This document shows, piece by piece, positions 61,819 to 64,000 of a DNA stretch of 64,000 nt (positions within the stretch are counted from its first letter, which is position 1; each line of letters starts with the position of its first letter). Under the pieces are notes generated by a model. The model saw only the letters and a list, made by a program, of their open reading frames with translations, was not told the DNA's origin and ran no database searches. The translations under genes were made by a program, and so were the position numbers. The DNA is from CAVQCJ01 sp963771835 (GTDB lineage: Bacteria > Actinomycetota > Actinomycetes > Prado026). The stretch covers positions 310,001-374,000 of the forward strand of contig CAVYVA010000004.1 in the NCBI GenBank assembly GCA_963771835.1, given 5' to 3'.

Positions 61819-63255
61819 ATGCCTGCTGAGTTCACGTACGCCCCGGCACCGGAGTCGCGAGCCGTGGTGCGGCTGCGCTCGTCGTACGGGTTGTTCATCG
61901 ACGGGTCGTTCACCGACCCCGTCGACGGCGGCGCGTTCAAGACGGTGAACCCGGCCACCGAGGAGGTGCTCGCCGAGGTCGCCGAGGCCGGCCCGGCCGA
62001 CGTCGACCGGGCGGTCCGCGCGGCCCGCCGCGCGTACAGCCGCACCTGGTCCAGGATGTCGGGCCGGGAGCGCGGCAAGTACCTGTTCCGGATCGCCCGC
62101 ATCATCCAGGAGCGGTCCCGCGAGCTCGCCGTCCTGGAGACGCTCGACAACGGCAAGCCCATCAAGGAGTCGCGCGACGTCGACATCCCCCTGGTGGCTG
62201 CGCACTTCTTCCACTACGCCGGGTGGGCCGACAAGCTCGACCACGCCGGTCTCGGCCCGGACCCCAGAGCGCTCGGGGTGTGCGCCCAGGTGATCCCGTG
62301 GAACTTCCCGCTGCTCATGCTCGCCTGGAAGATCGCCCCGGCACTGGCCGCCGGGAACACCGTCGTCCTCAAGCCGGCCGAGACCACGCCGCTGTCCGCG
62401 CTCGTCTTCGCGGACATCTGCCGGCAGGCGGACCTGCCGCCGGGCGTCGTCAACATCATCACCGGCGCCGGCGGGACCGGACAGTCGCTGGTCGAGCACC
62501 CGGACGTGGACAAGGTCGCGTTCACCGGCTCGACCGAGGTCGGGAAGGCGATCGCCCGCGCGGTGGCGGGCACCCGGAAGAAGGTCACGCTCGAGCTCGG
62601 CGGCAAGGCCGCCAACGTGGTCTTCGACGACGCCCCCATGGACCAGGCCGTCGAGGGCATCATCCGCGGGGTGTTCTTCAACCAGGGCCACGTCTGCTGC
62701 GCCGGCACCCGGCTGCTGGTGCAGGAGTCGGTCGCCGACGAGCTGATGCGCAAGCTGCGCCGTCGCATGTCCACGCTGCGGCTGGGCGACCCGCTCGACA
62801 AGAACACCGACATCGGCGCGATCAACTCCGCGGTGCAGCTGGAACGCATCCGTGAGATGGCCGCGGTCGGCGAGGCCGAGGGCGCGCAGCGCTGGTCGCC
62901 GCCGTGCGAGCTGCCGGCGCACGGGTTCTGGTTCGCACCCACGATCTTCACCGGCGTGACGCAGGCGCACCGGATCGCCCGCGAGGAGATCTTCGGACCG
63001 GTGCTGTCGGTGCTGACCTTCCGGACGCCGAAGGAGGCCGTCGAGAAGGCGAACAACACCCCGTACGGGCTGTCCGCCGGCGTGTGGACCGAGAAGGGCT
63101 CGCGGATCCTGTGGATGGCCAGCCGGCTGCGCGCCGGCGTCGTCTGGGCCAACACGTTCAACCAGTTCGACCCGTCGTCGCCGTTCGGCGGCTACAAGGA
63201 GAGCGGCTACGGCCGTGAGGGCGGCCGGCACGGCCTGGAGGCGTACCTCGCATGA
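61819..63255 (+). CDS. Aldehyde dehydrogenase
   Basis: 478 residues from ATG 61819, four bases after deoC. NAD-binding IPWNFPLLMLAWKIAPALAA and FTGSTEVGKAIARAV; active-site Glu in KVTLELGGKAANVVFDDAPM; active-site Cys in FFNQGHVCCAGTRLLVQESV; C-terminal PFGGYKESGYGREGG. All catalytic residues are present. It oxidises an aldehyde to the acid with NAD(P). The place after deoC suggests use on acetaldehyde from deoxyribose. Confidence 0.92.
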   Translation: MPAEFTYAPAPESRAVVRLRSSYGLFIDGSFTDPVDGGAFKTVNPATEEVLAEVAEAGPADVDRAVRAARRAYSRTWSRMSGRERGKYLFRIARIIQERSRELAVLETLDNGKPIKESRDVDIPLVAAHFFHYAGWADKLDHAGLGPDPRALGVCAQVIPWNFPLLMLAWKIAPALAAGNTVVLKPAETTPLSALVFADICRQADLPPGVVNIITGAGGTGQSLVEHPDVDKVAFTGSTEVGKAIARAVAGTRKKVTLELGGKAANVVFDDAPMDQAVEGIIRGVFFNQGHVCCAGTRLLVQESVADELMRKLRRRMSTLRLGDPLDKNTDIGAINSAVQLERIREMAAVGEAEGAQRWSPPCELPAHGFWFAPTIFTGVTQAHRIAREEIFGPVLSVLTFRTPKEAVEKANNTPYGLSAGVWTEKGSRILWMASRLRAGVVWANTFNQFDPSSPFGGYKESGYGREGGRHGLEAYLA

Positions 63256-64000
63256 GCAGAGTCGCCGTGCGCAAGACCTACAAGCTGTACGTCGGCGGGA
63301 AGTTCCCGCGCTCGGAGAGCGGCCGGTCGTACGAGGTCACGGACGCCCGCGGCGCGTTCGTCGGCAACGTCGCCAAGGCCTCCCGCAAGGACGCGCGGGA
63401 CGCGGTCGTCGCGGCCAGGAGCGCGTTCGCCGGGTGGTCGGGCGCCACGGCGTACAACCGCGGCCAGGTGCTGTACCGCGTGGCCGAGGTGATGGAGGGC
63501 CGGCGCGATCAGCTGGCCGCCGAGGTCGGCGCCGCCGAGGGCATCGGGCGCCGGCCGGCCGAGCGCGCGGTCGACGACGCGGTGGACCGCTGGGTCTGGT
63601 ACGCGGGTTGGACCGACAAGCTCGCCCAGGTCGTCGGCGGGACCAACCCCGTCGCCGGGCCCTTCTTCGACTTCTCCGTGCCCGAGCCGACCGGGGTGGT
63701 CGCGGTCTTCGCGCCGCAGGACTCCTCGCTGCTCGGCCTGGTGTCCGTGCTCGCGCCGGTCGTGGCGACGGGGAACACGGCGGTGGTGCTGGCCGCGCAG
63801 GACCGGCCGGTACCGGCCGTGACCCTGGCCGAGATCCTGGCCACGTCGGACGTGCCGGGCGGGGTGGTGAACCTGCTCACCGGCGACCCGGCCGAGGTCG
63901 CGCCGTGGCTGGCCTCGCACATGGACGTCAACGCGATCGACCTGACCGGGTGCGCGGACCCCGGGCTGGCGGCCGACCTGGAGCGGGCCGCCGCCGACAA
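63252..64000 (+). CDS. Aldehyde dehydrogenase family protein, cut by the window end
   Basis: Starts at ATG 63252, overlapping the previous stop as ATGA; 249 codons are visible. The N-terminal YKLYVGGKFPRSESGRSYEV and WVWYAGWTDKLAQVVGGTNP are ALDH-like. The nucleotide loop is altered: FAPQDSSLLGLVSVLAPVVA replaces the usual PWNFP, and AIDLTGCADPGLAADLE replaces FTGS. The active-site Glu/Cys lie beyond the window. This type of divergent second ALDH may be a non-catalytic partner of the first. Confidence is limited by truncation. Confidence 0.85.
   Translation, partial: MSRVAVRKTYKLYVGGKFPRSESGRSYEVTDARGAFVGNVAKASRKDARDAVVAARSAFAGWSGATAYNRGQVLYRVAEVMEGRRDQLAAEVGAAEGIGRRPAERAVDDAVDRWVWYAGWTDKLAQVVGGTNPVAGPFFDFSVPEPTGVVAVFAPQDSSLLGLVSVLAPVVATGNTAVVLAAQDRPVPAVTLAEILATSDVPGGVVNLLTGDPAEVAPWLASHMDVNAIDLTGCADPGLAADLERAAAD

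Noticed and set aside
1..64000. tRNA, rRNA, insertion sequences, integrases or attachment sites
   Set aside because: I looked for transposase/integrase motifs and tRNA-like cloverleaf ends in the gaps and saw none, though a small tRNA cannot be excluded without a covariance search.

Overview
The window reads as a chromosomal segment of a very high-GC actinomycete (Actinomycetota). Reasons: nearly all third codon positions are G or C, GTG starts are common, many starts look leaderless, and the gene content is typical of the phylum (TIGR03089, LCP with LytR_C, AccA3/AccD5/AccE carboxylase, PurE/PurK, GtrA, AccD-BirA-Maf block, LpdA). From memory of Mycobacterium tuberculosis H37Rv, several blocks keep the order of Rv3267-Rv3268 (LCP, TIGR03089), Rv3274c-Rv3285 (fadE25, purE, purK, GtrA, PH protein, birA, accD5, accE5, maf, accA3) and Rv3303c-Rv3308 (lpdA, Rv3304-like, purine nucleoside phosphorylase, phosphomannomutase), with other genes inserted. 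I see no tRNA, rRNA, insertion sequence, prophage or CRISPR array.

Layout. 0.16-4.1 kb: a large secreted propeller/PKD protein. 4.1-13.0 kb: surface glycan genes (two GT2 glycosyltransferases, TIGR03089, an LCP ligase, a deacetylase-like protein, an LpxD-like acyltransferase, and an epimerase-aminotransferase-acetyltransferase operon). 13.2-16.3 kb: thioesterase, a repeat-rich acidic peptide coupled to a JmjC oxygenase, and a sucrase/ferredoxin-like protein. 16.3-20.8 kb: a minus-strand row of a small membrane protein, Crp regulator, damaged adenylate cyclase and two FAD oxidases. 20.9-29.0 kb: acyl-CoA dehydrogenases, UDP-glucose dehydrogenase, PurE/PurK, GtrA and a damaged acyl-CoA carboxylase beta chain. 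29.1-38.2 kb: two tandem GGDEF proteins, HMG-CoA lyase, a class III cyclase, PH protein, BirA, AccD5, AccE and Maf. 38.3-41.4 kb: a second secreted propeller protein, with CWB2 wall-binding repeats and a structured leader. 41.5-48.8 kb: an ArsR-controlled AHSA1 operon, a sphingosine-phosphate-lyase-like PLP enzyme, a FGGY kinase, AccA3, a membrane protein and a DUF427 protein. 48.7-53.1 kb: a three-gene operon of an amine oxidase, a fused receiver/glutaredoxin-fold/thioredoxin-reductase-like protein and a cyclic-nucleotide-binding histidine kinase. 53.1-64 kb: a secreted protein, LpdA, nucleoside and sugar-phosphate metabolism (PNP, epimerase, phosphomannomutase, DeoC) and two aldehyde dehydrogenases.

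The glycan genes, UDP-glucose dehydrogenase, GtrA and LCP protein fit synthesis and attachment of a surface polysaccharide. AccA3, AccD5, AccE and BirA together supply a biotin-dependent acyl-CoA carboxylase. The acyl-CoA dehydrogenases, HMG-CoA lyase and second carboxylase beta chain fit branched-chain acyl-CoA breakdown. PNP, DeoC and the phosphomutase fit nucleoside salvage. Signalling is dense: two class III cyclases, a Crp protein, a cyclic-nucleotide-domain kinase and two diguanylate cyclases.

Quality warning: about 30 single-base frame breaks and one in-frame TAG interrupt otherwise well-conserved genes, most densely at 51.8-57.9 kb. I read most of them as consensus errors. The type 'pseudogene' below means only that the reading frame is broken as given.
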